Assembly (NCBI RefSeq): GCF_020071995.1
Contig: NZ_JABWTK010000004.1
Location: 124,001-188,000, forward strand
Direction: 5' to 3'
DNA from: Planococcus chinensis
Lineage (GTDB): Bacteria > Bacillota > Bacilli > Bacillales_A > Planococcaceae
Length of the DNA stretch: 64,000 bases
Made by a program: the position numbers and the translations under genes. The notes below the pieces were generated by a model. It was not told the DNA's origin. It worked only from the letters and a program-made list of their open reading frames with translations, and did not search any database. Every line of letters begins with the position of its first letter. Positions within the stretch are counted from its first letter, which is position 1. This document shows positions 36,558 through 45,274 of the stretch, piece by piece.

Positions 36558-37313
36558 ATGTTCATTACTTATACCGCATTCTTTTCCATATTCGGGCTGG
36601 TGTTTGGTTCGTTCTATAACGTCGTCGGCTTGCGCGTGCCGAAAAACGAATCGATCGCCTTTCCGCCGTCGCATTGCACTAAATGTGACCGGCAATTGAC
36701 GGCGCTTGACCTGGTGCCGGTATTTTCCTATCTGTTCTTAAGAGGCCGCTGCCGTTCGTGCGGCGAGAAGATCCACTGGGTCTATCCGTTGATGGAAGCG
36801 ATCACCGCAGCGCTTTTTGCCATTTCATTTTGGCAGCTGGGCTTCCAGCCGGAACTGATTGTCGCCTTGATCTTTGTTTCATTGCTGGTCATCATTACCG
36901 TGTCGGACATTGCGTATATGCTGATTCCGGATAAAGTGTTGCTTCCGGTCGGCATTGTGCTGCTCGCTTTGCGTTTGTTTATCCCGCTTGATCCGTGGTG
37001 GGACGCATTGCTCGGAGCGGCTGTCGGGTTCGGGATTCTGTTATTGATTGCCGTCATCTCAAAAGGCGGCATGGGCGGCGGCGACATCAAATTGTTTTTC
37101 GTCATCGGTTTGGTGCTCGGAACAAGCGGCACGTTGCTGACATTGTTCTTTGCATCACTCATCGGGGCGATTGCCGGGATTGTCCAACTGCGCGTCCGTA
37201 ATCAGGACCGCAAAACGCCGGTACCGTTCGGACCGTCGATTGCACTTGGCGCTGTCATCACCTATTTCTGGGGCGATGCGCTGTTGAATTGGTATATGAA
37301 TTTCTGGGGATGA
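36558..37313 (+). CDS. pilD: Prepilin peptidase / N-methyltransferase PilD (ComC)
   Basis: 251 residues, polytopic aspartyl protease that cleaves and N-methylates the prepilins of this locus. The cytoplasmic zinc loop has C40, C43, C65 and C68; catalytic aspartates are D117 (SDIAYMLIPDK) and D176 (GMGGGDIKLF). ATG 36558 with GAGAGGG is preferred over GTG 36543. Its place after folC and before maf is that of comC in Bacillus. The pilus operon therefore seems to occupy the region ahead of the ancestral comC. Confidence 0.93.
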   Translation: MFITYTAFFSIFGLVFGSFYNVVGLRVPKNESIAFPPSHCTKCDRQLTALDLVPVFSYLFLRGRCRSCGEKIHWVYPLMEAITAALFAISFWQLGFQPELIVALIFVSLLVIITVSDIAYMLIPDKVLLPVGIVLLALRLFIPLDPWWDALLGAAVGFGILLLIAVISKGGMGGGDIKLFFVIGLVLGTSGTLLTLFFASLIGAIAGIVQLRVRNQDRKTPVPFGPSIALGAVITYFWGDALLNWYMNFWG

Positions 37314-37361
37314 AGCTTAATGCTTCATCTTTTTTATTATGCTACATTTTCTTTCATCAAA

Positions 37362-37526
37362 GATATGGAGCAAAATAGCGGAGACGCCAGCGGGAAAGCG
37401 AGACAGACGAGACCCTGCAACGCTCTTTCATGTTTCGAAGCTAGCGCAGCGATGCAGAAACAGGAGCGAAGCGACGAAGCGGCTCGGCGCTCGCCCGCGG
37501 CAAGCGTAGCTATTTTGCGGAATATC
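37362..37526 (-). repeat. Intergenic repeat element with GATAT-type ends
   Basis: 165 bp. In reverse complement it starts GATATTCCGCAAAATAGC and ends GCTATTTTGCTCCATATC, imperfect inverted ends. Its inner 51 bases 37416-37466 match 53265-53315 and 53578-53628 in inverse orientation. No gene is seen; open frames through it are compositional. The 399-base pilD-maf gap holds this element and AT-rich sequence. Confidence 0.75.
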
Positions 37527-37712
37527 AATCAACTGCCCATCATTCAAAATATTTTCCCAAACCGCGGAGCCAAGCGATTTCCAATCCAAACATCCTTCAA
37601 ATCTCATTTTTGAGATCCCGAAACACGGGCAAAAATTATTTTTGTGTTTTTGTCTACAATTTTCATCTGCGGCGATTTTCGGTATGATGCTAGAAAAGGG
37701 AGGAATAGTTTT

Positions 37713-38324
37713 ATGAAATTTAAAGCCAACGCGCCGGTCATCCTGGCGTCCGCATCACCGCGCAGAAAAGAATTGCTGGAAAGCCTCGGCATCGAGTTTT
37801 CAATTGTGCCGAGTTCCAAAGAAGAGCCGGATCCGTCGAAGTTCCAGACCGCTATGGGCTATGTCATCGAATGCGCTTTGCTGAAAGCGAAAGACGTGGC
37901 GAAAAAGCATCCGGAAGCCGTCGTCATCGGTTCGGATACCGTTGTCGTACTGGACGGAGAAATCCTAAGGAAGCCGCAGAACAAAGAACAGGCACAGCGT
38001 TACTTGCGCCAACTGTCCGGAGAGACCCATGACGTCATCACCGCTGTCACGATTGTGAAAGGCGGCAGCGAGCAGACCTTCCAGGAAATCACCCGCGTGA
38101 CGTTTTACGACTTGCCGGAAACATGGATTGAAGCTTACACCAGCACCGAAGATCCATACGATAAAGCGGGTGCTTATGGCATCCAGACAATGTCCGGTTT
38201 GTTCGTCCGGAAAATCGATGGCGACTACAATACGGTGGTCGGATTTCCACTGGCAAGCCTGACGCAGAAATTGATGCTTTCCGGTTTTATTTCGCTTGAA
38301 GGGAGCCATGTCCATGCAGATTGA
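37713..38324 (+). CDS. maf: Maf-family nucleotide pyrophosphatase
   Basis: 203 residues, slightly longer than the usual 190 or so. Maf enzymes hydrolyse dTTP, UTP and modified nucleotides and affect septum formation. The signature ILASASPRRKELL is at 10-22; SDTVV, GETHDVITAV and AGAYGIQ are also present. ATG 37713 follows GGGAGGAA; an in-frame ATG at 37644 has no ribosome site. Its end overlaps the start of radC. In Bacillus spoIIB lies nearby; not present here. Confidence 0.92.
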   Translation: MKFKANAPVILASASPRRKELLESLGIEFSIVPSSKEEPDPSKFQTAMGYVIECALLKAKDVAKKHPEAVVIGSDTVVVLDGEILRKPQNKEQAQRYLRQLSGETHDVITAVTIVKGGSEQTFQEITRVTFYDLPETWIEAYTSTEDPYDKAGAYGIQTMSGLFVRKIDGDYNTVVGFPLASLTQKLMLSGFISLEGSHVHAD

Positions 38325-39006
38325 ACAAGCCTTAATGATCAGGGATGTCCATGCTGCTGACCGTCCGCGCGAGCGGCTGGTCACCCAGGGCGCGATGAGC
38401 TTATCGAACCAGGAGCTCATCGCGATCCTGCTCCGCACGGGCACAAAGCAGGAATCGGTTTTGCATCTCGCGAACCGGGTCCTCCTTTATTTCGAACAGA
38501 TCCAGGGATTGAAGGATGCCACCATCGAAGAAATGACGTCGATTAAAGGCATCGGGCAAGCCAAAGCGGTGCAGCTCCTTGCAGCCGTTGAACTTGGGCG
38601 CCGTTTGTCCTCCAAACAAACCGACACGAAATTCACCATCCGTTCCCCGAAAGACGCCGCCTCGTATTTGATGGCGGATATGACTTCGCTCAAACAAGAA
38701 CATTTCGTCGTATTATTCCTCAACATCAAAAACCAAGTCATGCACAAACAAACCATTTTCGTCGGCAGCCTGAACGCCAGCATCGTCCATCCGCGGGAAA
38801 TTTTTCGGGAAGCGGTGCGTCGATCGTCGGCGTCGATCGTCTGTGCGCACAACCACCCGTCCGGAAATCCGGCGCCGTCGCCGGAAGACATTGCCGTGAC
38901 AAAACGCCTGATGGAAGCCGGCAGCATCATCGGCATTGAACTATTGGACCACATCATTATCGGGGACCATCAGTTTACTTCCTTGAATGAAAAGGGATTT
39001 ATGTAG
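38314..39006 (+). CDS. radC: DNA repair protein RadC (JAMM/MPN domain)
   Basis: 230 residues. An N-terminal helix-hairpin-helix region (IEEMTSIKGIGQAKAVQLLA) precedes a C-terminal JAMM metalloprotease-like domain with E in EHFVVLFL and the metal motif CAHNHPSGNPAPSPED. The link to DNA repair is historical; its biochemical role is unsettled. ATG 38314 has AAGGGAG at good spacing; ATG 38308 is an alternative. Overlaps maf by eleven bases. Bases 39007-39220 before mreB hold a possible TATAAT (39033) and a small hairpin near 39160. Confidence 0.92.
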   Translation: MQIEQALMIRDVHAADRPRERLVTQGAMSLSNQELIAILLRTGTKQESVLHLANRVLLYFEQIQGLKDATIEEMTSIKGIGQAKAVQLLAAVELGRRLSSKQTDTKFTIRSPKDAASYLMADMTSLKQEHFVVLFLNIKNQVMHKQTIFVGSLNASIVHPREIFREAVRRSSASIVCAHNHPSGNPAPSPEDIAVTKRLMEAGSIIGIELLDHIIIGDHQFTSLNEKGFM

Positions 39007-39220
39007 GGCTGTTACTTTCGGATTTTATCCGCTATAATGAGAGTTATTGTATCGGCACTATCACTTTTTTTCTATAAAGAGACACCGCAATCCGCAGGGC
39101 ATAAGTGTTCTGCAGGCTGTTTGTTGATTGAATCGGACTTTGCGGCCCTATACAATTCCACCTTTTTTAAGAGGTGGGTTTATTGGCCGTTAAAGAGCGT
39201 TAAAGAAGGGGAGAATAGAT

Positions 39221-40249
39221 GTGTTTGGAATCGGATCCAGAGATGTCGGCATCGATTTAGGTACGGCCAATACATTAGTTTTCATCAAAGATCAAGGCAT
39301 CGTGCTGCGGGAACCTTCTGTAGTCGCTAAAAATACGAATACGGGCGATATCGTCGCCGTCGGGGAAAACGCCCGCAATATGATCGGCCGTACGCCGGCA
39401 TCGATTGTAGCGATACGGCCGATGAAAGACGGCGTCATTTCAGATTTCGAGACGACTTCTGCGATGATCCGGCATTATTTGCAGACCGCGCTGAAGACGG
39501 CCGGCCGCTCATGGGGCAAGCCGAATGTCATGGTTTGTGTGCCATTTGGCATCACGTCTGTCGAAAAACGGGCCATTAAAAATGCAGCCAGGCAAGCGGG
39601 AGCGCGCGAAGCGTTCACGATTGAAGAGCCGCTTGCTGCAGCCATCGGAGCAAATTTGCCGATTTGGGAACCTGCCGGCAGTATGGTCGTCGATATTGGT
39701 GGCGGAACGACTGAAGTGGCCGTCATTTCACTCGGCGGCATCGTCTCCAGCCAATCGGTTCGAATTGCCGGCGATGCGCTGGACGTCGCCATTATCCACT
39801 ATATTCGCAAGGCTTATAATGTAACGATTGGCGAACGCACGGCAGAAACGATTAAATGGACAATTGGGTCTGCACGCACTGTTACGGATTCAGAAAAAAA
39901 TGCTAAAATGGAAATCCGTGGGCGCGATTTGCTGACGGGCTTTCCAAAAACGATTGAAATCAGTGCTGAAGAAATTGCCGAAGCCGTGAAAGAACCGGTG
40001 GCTTCGATACTGGATGCAGTGAAAGCCACGCTTGAAGCGACGCCGCCGGAACTCTCCGCGGATTTGATTGAGCGCGGCATTGTCTTGACCGGGGGTGGAG
40101 CTTTGCTCAAAAACCTGGACAAACTGATTTCAGACGAAACAAATATGCCAGTGATTGTGGCTGAAAATCCGCTCGACTGCGTTGCAATCGGGACCGGGAA
40201 AGCGCTTGATCATATAGAAGATTTTCGATATCAGCAATCACATAAATAA
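39221..40249 (+). CDS. mreB: Cell-shape determining protein MreB
   Basis: 342 residues, bacterial actin that forms membrane filaments directing lateral wall synthesis. Starts at GTG 39221 ([20 protein letters not shown]) with AAGGGGAG. Phosphate-binding loops [10 protein letters not shown] (9-18) and [18 protein letters not shown] are intact. The presence of an intact mreBCD set argues for a rod or coccoid-rod cell rather than a pure coccus. First gene of mreBCD. Confidence 0.96.
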   Translation: MFGIGSRDVGIDLGTANTLVFIKDQGIVLREPSVVAKNTNTGDIVAVGENARNMIGRTPASIVAIRPMKDGVISDFETTSAMIRHYLQTALKTAGRSWGKPNVMVCVPFGITSVEKRAIKNAARQAGAREAFTIEEPLAAAIGANLPIWEPAGSMVVDIGGGTTEVAVISLGGIVSSQSVRIAGDALDVAIIHYIRKAYNVTIGERTAETIKWTIGSARTVTDSEKNAKMEIRGRDLLTGFPKTIEISAEEIAEAVKEPVASILDAVKATLEATPPELSADLIERGIVLTGGGALLKNLDKLISDETNMPVIVAENPLDCVAIGTGKALDHIEDFRYQQSHK

Positions 40250-40263
40250 GGAGGATTGCCGCA

Positions 40264-41148
40264 ATGTTTCACTTTTTTTCAAACAAGCGGCTTATTTTGC
40301 TGCTGCTCGGCGTTATCCTGCTTGTTGCCTTAATTTCTTTTTCGCTTCGCGACCGCGACAATGTATCGGCGCCGGAGCAAATGATCAAGGATGTCGTCGG
40401 CGCTGGCCAGATGGTTTTTTCCGTGCCAGCCCAATTCATCACGGGAATGTTTGATAATATCGATTCTCTTTTGAATACATATGAAGAAAATAAGTATTTG
40501 AAATCCCGTCTAGAAGAGTTTGCAAGTGTGCAGGCAGAAGTGACCGACTTGCGCTCGGAAAATACCGAGTTGAAGACACTCGTTGGCAAGGAAGCCGATT
40601 TGCGCAGTTATAACCCGATCCAGGCGCAAGTAGTTGCCCGGAATCCGGATCAATGGGAAGAAAAAATGATCATTAATAAAGGCACGGACGACGGTGTGTC
40701 GGAAAACATGGCCGTCATGACGGCGCAAGGCCTCATTGGAAAAGTGACCTTAACTACCCCTAATACCGCTACAGTAGAATTGATTTCGACCCAGAACCCG
40801 AACTACCGGGTTTCCGCCATGGTTATCGGCGGCCAAAAGAATGTTTTTGGTTTGATCGAAGGCTACGACGTGGAACGGCGCGAATTGCTCCTGAAACGGA
40901 TTGACGCCGACATCAAGCTTGAAAAAGGCCAGCAAGTCACGTCCAGCGGGCTCGGCGGCATTTTCCCGAAAGGCATCGTCATCGGGGAAATCACCGAAAT
41001 CACCATTGATGAGTTTGGCTTGACGCAGCTTGTCTACGTCAAACCTGCTGCCGACTTTACGTTGTTGAACCATGTCGTGATTGCAGACCGCGTGCTGCCG
41101 GAAGTGGATGGGGAAGACAACGGCGTGATTGAGGATGATGAATCATGA
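40264..41148 (+). CDS. mreC: Rod shape-determining protein MreC
   Basis: 294 residues: N-terminal transmembrane helix (about 9-27), coiled coil (70-105, with ENKYLKSRLEEFASV and LRSENTELKTLV) and the extracellular beta-barrel domain (LIGKVTLTTPNTATVELIS; SGLGGIFPKGIVIGEI). It scaffolds wall synthases outside the membrane together with MreD. GGAGG upstream; overlaps mreD by ATGA. Confidence 0.93.
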   Translation: MFHFFSNKRLILLLLGVILLVALISFSLRDRDNVSAPEQMIKDVVGAGQMVFSVPAQFITGMFDNIDSLLNTYEENKYLKSRLEEFASVQAEVTDLRSENTELKTLVGKEADLRSYNPIQAQVVARNPDQWEEKMIINKGTDDGVSENMAVMTAQGLIGKVTLTTPNTATVELISTQNPNYRVSAMVIGGQKNVFGLIEGYDVERRELLLKRIDADIKLEKGQQVTSSGLGGIFPKGIVIGEITEITIDEFGLTQLVYVKPAADFTLLNHVVIADRVLPEVDGEDNGVIEDDES

Positions 41149-41690
41149 CACGATTCTGGATTCCGCTGATCGGCCTAGCGCTGTTTTTTCTGGAGCCGGT
41201 ATTCGGCATGTTTTCACCTTTGACGATTGGCGGAGACTATTACTACGTTGTGCCGCGGTTTTTGATCATATTTTTAATTTTTGTGTCGATTTTTCACAAC
41301 ACAAAACGGGCAATGCTGTACGGATTATTCTTCGGGCTCTTGTATGATGTGTTCTTCATCGATATAATTGGACTATATTCGTTTTTGTATCCTGCACTTT
41401 GTGTGGCTGCAGGGTACATCGTGAAAAATATCGAGCGCAATTTAATCGTTGCTGCAATCAGCGCATTGGTGCTTACGGCTGTATTTGAATTTGTGCTGTT
41501 TCAGTTTTTCTCATTGATCGGCTTAACGTCCGTTTCAATAGGCTCGTTTTTGAATATGCGCTTACTGCCGTCGATGATTGCAAACTCATTATTTTTGATC
41601 GTTCTTGGCTGGGCATTCCGGTCGGTTATCGTCCGGAGAACGTTCGAACAGAATAAAAGCCTGACTTTGTCACGGTTTTACAATCAATAA
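41145..41690 (+). CDS. mreD: Rod shape-determining protein MreD
   Basis: 181 residues, five or six transmembrane helices, with the characteristic GLLYDVFFIDIIGLYSFLYP. Partner of MreC in the elongasome. Coupled to mreC by a four-base overlap and closed by a terminator. Confidence 0.9.
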   Translation: MTRFWIPLIGLALFFLEPVFGMFSPLTIGGDYYYVVPRFLIIFLIFVSIFHNTKRAMLYGLFFGLLYDVFFIDIIGLYSFLYPALCVAAGYIVKNIERNLIVAAISALVLTAVFEFVLFQFFSLIGLTSVSIGSFLNMRLLPSMIANSLFLIVLGWAFRSVIVRRTFEQNKSLTLSRFYNQ

Positions 41691-41718
41691 ACTTCCGCCT
41701 CTTCAAGCGGAAGATGAT

Positions 41719-41762
41719 GGCTGTCGGAGCTTGGATGCCCGATGGCCGAAGCTGTTTTTTAT
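41719..41762 (+). terminator. Intrinsic terminator after mreD
   Basis: GCTGTCGG pairs with CCGAAGC (one bulged base), followed by TGTTTTTT. A second hairpin CTTCCGC/GCGGAAG precedes it at 41694-41712. The first ATG in the minC frame (41742) is inside this terminator. Confidence 0.65.
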
Positions 41763-41789
41763 TATTATGGAAGCGCAGGTGACACATTT

Positions 41790-42455
41790 TTGAAGAATCT
41801 TGTCTATATCAAAGGGACGAACAAAGGGCTCGTACTGCAGCTCGACGACCAGTGTTCTTACACCGATCTGCTGAAAGAGCTGCAGGCAAAGGTGTCGGAC
41901 CCTGCGCTGGAAGGCAGTGCAGAAGTACAGATTTCCCTGGGCAATCGGTATTGCACTGAGGCCCAGATCAAAGAAATTACCGAAGTTACCCAAAAAAATA
42001 CCGAATTGCAGGTCGTGGGCGTGAAAAGCGACGTCGTGACGGTTGCGGATTGCAACCAGCGGGTATTGGAACAGCAGTCGGAAACCTACGTCGGCATCGT
42101 CCGTTCGGGCCAAGTGGTCAAAGCGGACGGCGACCTCGTAGTTGTAGGCGACGTTAATCCGAACGGCCGCATCGTGGCCGGCGGCAATATTTACGTGCTC
42201 GGGCGCCTGAAAGGCATCGCGCATGCAGGAGCCAACGGCAACCGCGACGCAGTCATTGCTGCTTCGTGGCTGGAAGCGACGCATCTGCAAATTGATGATA
42301 TGCTGGAAATCATGACGGATGAATTAACCGTATTATCGGAGCAGCCGGAAATGGAATGCGCTTATTTACATAAGAGTGGCAGCATCATCATAGATCGTTT
42401 ACAGGAATTGCGGTTCTTACGGCCGGAAATTTCAACGTTTAAAGGAGGAAGCTAA
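41790..42455 (+). CDS. minC: Septum site-determining protein MinC
   Basis: 221 residues from TTG 41790, giving MKNLVYIKGTNKGLVLQLDD like other MinC. GCAGGTGA (41775-41782) is correctly spaced, whereas the upstream ATG 41742 lies in the mreD terminator. The N-domain inhibits FtsZ; the C-terminal beta-helix (about 105-200: DGDLVVVGDVNPNGRIVAGG, YVLGRLKGIAHAGANGN) binds MinD. Pairs with minD two bases on. Confidence 0.88.
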   Translation: MKNLVYIKGTNKGLVLQLDDQCSYTDLLKELQAKVSDPALEGSAEVQISLGNRYCTEAQIKEITEVTQKNTELQVVGVKSDVVTVADCNQRVLEQQSETYVGIVRSGQVVKADGDLVVVGDVNPNGRIVAGGNIYVLGRLKGIAHAGANGNRDAVIAASWLEATHLQIDDMLEIMTDELTVLSEQPEMECAYLHKSGSIIIDRLQELRFLRPEISTFKGGS

Positions 42456-42456
42456 T

Positions 42457-43260
42457 GTGGGAGAAGCTATAGTTATTACATCAGGTAAGGGAGGCGTCGG
42501 AAAGACGACGACAACCGCCAATCTCGGAACTGCATTGGCTCTTCAAGGGAAAAAGGTTTGCCTGATCGATACGGATATCGGTTTGCGCAATTTAGATGTT
42601 ATTTTAGGGCTTGAAAACCGCATCATCTATGATTTGATCGATGTGCTCGAAGGACGCTGCAAAGTGCACCAGGCGCTTGTCAAAGACAAACGTTTTGATG
42701 ACATGCTGTATCTTTTGCCGGCTGCGCAAACAGCTGACAAGAACGACGTCAATCCTGAACAGATGAAAGAATTGGTGATGGAACTCAAGAAAGATTATGA
42801 CTTCGTCATCATCGACTGCCCGGCAGGCATCGAGCAAGGCTATAAAAATGCCGTTGCCGGCGCCGACAAGGCAATCGTCGTGACGACGCCTGAAATTTCA
42901 GCTGTCCGCGACGCTGACCGCATCATCGGCCTGTTGGAACTTGAAGAAAACATTGAGCCGCCGAAATTGATCATCAACCGCATCCGCCAGCATTTGATGA
43001 ATTCCGGCGAGTCGATGGACGTCAATGAAATCACGACGCATTTGTCAATCGATCTTCTCGGCATCGTAGCCGACGAAGAATCGGTCATCTCAAGCTCGAA
43101 CCGCGGCGAACCGGTTGTCATGGATCCGACAAACCGTGCCGCCATCGGCTACCGCAACATCGCACGCCGGATTCTTGGTGAATCTGTGCCGTTGATGACG
43201 ATGGACAAGAAAAACCAAAACTTCTTCTCGAAAGTCAAATCGATTTTCGCAAAATCATAA
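42457..43260 (+). CDS. minD: Septum site-determining ATPase MinD
   Basis: 267 residues from GTG 42457 (AAAGGAGGAAG upstream). Deviant Walker A SGKGGVGKTT at 9-18, DTDIGLRNLD, and DCPAGIEQGYKNA. The C-terminus FFSKVKSIFAKS is the amphipathic membrane-targeting helix. It recruits MinC to poles to block polar division. In Bacillus spoIVFA-spoIVFB lie between minD and rplU; here that gap is non-coding. Confidence 0.96.
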   Translation: MGEAIVITSGKGGVGKTTTTANLGTALALQGKKVCLIDTDIGLRNLDVILGLENRIIYDLIDVLEGRCKVHQALVKDKRFDDMLYLLPAAQTADKNDVNPEQMKELVMELKKDYDFVIIDCPAGIEQGYKNAVAGADKAIVVTTPEISAVRDADRIIGLLELEENIEPPKLIINRIRQHLMNSGESMDVNEITTHLSIDLLGIVADEESVISSSNRGEPVVMDPTNRAAIGYRNIARRILGESVPLMTMDKKNQNFFSKVKSIFAKS

Positions 43261-43269
43261 AAATGAGAG

Positions 43270-43297
43270 CCCCTGCAGAAATGCAGGGGTTTTTTAT
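43270..43297 (+). terminator. Intrinsic terminator after minD
   Basis: CCCCTGCA, loop GAAA, TGCAGGGG followed by TTTTTTATTT. Array D begins 41 bases on. Confidence 0.93.
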
Positions 43298-43337
43298 TTG
43301 CGGCGGAAATCTGTCGCCGATTTGACTCATGCTGGGG

Positions 43338-43491
43338 CTATGAGCGTTTGGAGTGGTTCTATGATCACTTCAACGAGTTCTATGAGCGCTTGGAGTGGTT
43401 CTATGATCACTCAGGAGAGTTCTATGAGCGTTCGAAGCAATTCTATGATCACTCGGAAAAATTCTACGTGCATTCAGGTCAGTTCTATGAA
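43338..43491. repeat. Array D: TTCTATGA(T/G)C core every 21 bp
   Basis: Eight units with CTATGA (last but one CTACGT) at 43338, 43359, 43380, 43401, 43422, 43443, 43464 and 43485: exactly 21 bases every time. Units alternate between ...ATGATCACT and ...ATGAGCGTT for the first six. The core is the inverse of array B1. A 115-codon frame across it encodes heptad pseudo-repeats and is not considered a gene. It fills the minD-rplU gap (448 bases) with the terminator before and the L21 promoter and leader after. Confidence 0.9.
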
Positions 43492-43559
43492 TAGTTCACG
43501 GAATTTCCGGGTAAATATATTAAAGCAACAAAACATTGCCGCTTACTTTCAAATATCGG

Positions 43560-43588
43560 TTGACGCGACCTTTGTCGCATGGTATTAT
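43560..43588 (+). promoter_or_regulatory. Sigma-A promoter of the L21-L27 operon
   Basis: TTGACG, 17 bp, TATTAT. About 120 bases of leader follow before rplU. Confidence 0.82.
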
Positions 43589-43596
43589 TTTAATGT

Positions 43597-43707
43597 TATG
43601 TTTGTAGCGCACCTGTGCTACAACCGCTCGAATCAGGTTACGTAAGAATCAGCAGCAATGCAGATCACCTGAATAGGCGAGTCTTAGTCTAAGAGGAGGT
43701 GCAAGGA
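43597..43707 (+). promoter_or_regulatory. Ribosomal protein L21 leader
   Basis: The structured leader includes GTAGCGCACCTGTGCTAC, a stable hairpin, and AGGTTACG...ATCACCTGAATAGGCG ahead of the rplU ribosome site GAGGAGGTG. Firmicutes rplU transcripts carry such an L21 leader, thought to allow autogenous control. Assigned from position and hairpin; the Rfam model was not run. Confidence 0.6.
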
Positions 43708-43708
43708 T

Positions 43709-44017
43709 ATGTACGCAATTATTGAAACTGGTGGTAAACAAATCAAAGTTGAAGCGGGCCAAGAGATCTACGTTGAGAAATTGAACGGAGAAGCTGGTGA
43801 CGTCATCACATTTGACAAAGTTTTATTCGTAGGTGGAGAAGACACTAAAGTTGGTGTTCCTTTCGTTGAAGGTGCTACTGTAACTGCTAAAGTTGCAAAA
43901 CACGGCAAACAAAAGAAAATCACTGTCTTCAAATACAAAGCGAAAAAGAACTATCACAAAAAACAAGGTCATCGTCAGCCATACACGAAATTGACTGTCG
44001 ACGCGATCAACCTGTAA
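43709..44017 (+). CDS. rplU: 50S ribosomal protein L21
   Basis: 102 residues, complete L21: [18 protein letters not shown] at the start and the basic rRNA-binding [20 protein letters not shown] near the end. Part of the rplU-prp-rpmA unit encoding two 50S proteins and the protease that matures L27. GAGGAGGTG precedes the ATG. Codon use is strongly biased. Confidence 0.97.
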   Translation: MYAIIETGGKQIKVEAGQEIYVEKLNGEAGDVITFDKVLFVGGEDTKVGVPFVEGATVTAKVAKHGKQKKITVFKYKAKKNYHKKQGHRQPYTKLTVDAINL

Positions 44018-44020
44018 GAC

Positions 44021-44654
<634 letters not shown>

Positions 44655-44663
44655 TACAAAACG

Positions 44664-44692
44664 AAAAGGGCTGCGCTTGCAGCCCTTTTTCT
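44664..44692 (+). terminator. Intrinsic terminator after rpmA
   Basis: AAAAGGGCTGC, loop GCTT, GCAGCCCTTTTT with more T's following. Confidence 0.92.
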
Positions 44693-44756
44693 TTTTCAAG
44701 AAATTCCCGCGGAATCTTGTTATACTAATAAAAGAAGCTAAAACGGGACGTGACTT

Positions 44757-45273
44757 ATGAAAGAGACGAAAACGGTGGCACAATCGCTTCGGCATGCGCG
44801 CCATGACTTCTTGAATGAATTGCAATTGATCAATATGTATTTGGATCTGGGACGGCAGGAAGAGGCCCAAGCGATTATTCGCTCGCATGCCGAAGCGGCT
44901 ATGCATCTGAGCCGGTTGTCCGGCTTGAAAATGCCGATGACTGAGGAGTGGCTGCTGCTCTCAAAATGGCAGCACCCGGAATTTCATTTTCGAGTGGAGT
45001 GCCTGGCGACAAAAGGGATCACGGAAAAAAGATGCGGCGTTTTTGGCTGTGATGGAACAATTCGTGCATACCGTAGAGCCGAAGCTGGATCCGTATGCCG
45101 AGTACGCAGGACAGATCCTTTTGAAAAATGAAGGCGAGTCTTTGACGATGGAATTAGCTTTGAACGGAAACTGGACGGATCTTGAGATTCCGGAAGTTTC
45201 AAATTTATACGCTGTAAAAGAGTGCGGTCCGGATGGCTTACGGGTCACGGTACGCGCACAGATGGAGGGATAA
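44757..45273 (+). pseudogene. spo0B: Spo0B-like phosphotransferase, frameshifted
   Basis: Spo0B passes phosphate from Spo0F to Spo0A in the sporulation phosphorelay. The N-terminal helix has ARHDFLNELQLINMYLDLG with the phospho-acceptor H16, matching the Spo0B HDxxN motif. The frame breaks near codon 91 at a run of six A's (45025-45030); removing one A restores EKDAAFLAVMEQFVHTVEPK and a continuous protein of about 171 residues ending at 45273, right before obg. The neighbours rpmA and obg are those of Bacillus spo0B. Either true decay in a non-sporulating organism or a sequencing error in the homopolymer. The reading after the break still looks protein-like. Confidence 0.75.
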
Positions 45274-45274
45274 T

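Noticed and set aside
39037-39330. 97-codon frame before and into mreB
   Set aside because: It overlaps the start of mreB in another frame and has no family features.
43298-43645. 115-codon frame across array D with heptad pattern (MSVWSGS MITSTSS and so on)
   Set aside because: The heptads are the by-product of the 21-bp period. No ribosome site or family resemblance is seen, and sister arrays with 20-bp pitch cannot encode repeats in frame.
45020-45045. Programmed frameshift in spo0B
   Set aside because: An A6 run alone, without a stimulatory structure or stop-codon context and needing a +1 shift, is weak evidence; decay or sequencing error is simpler.
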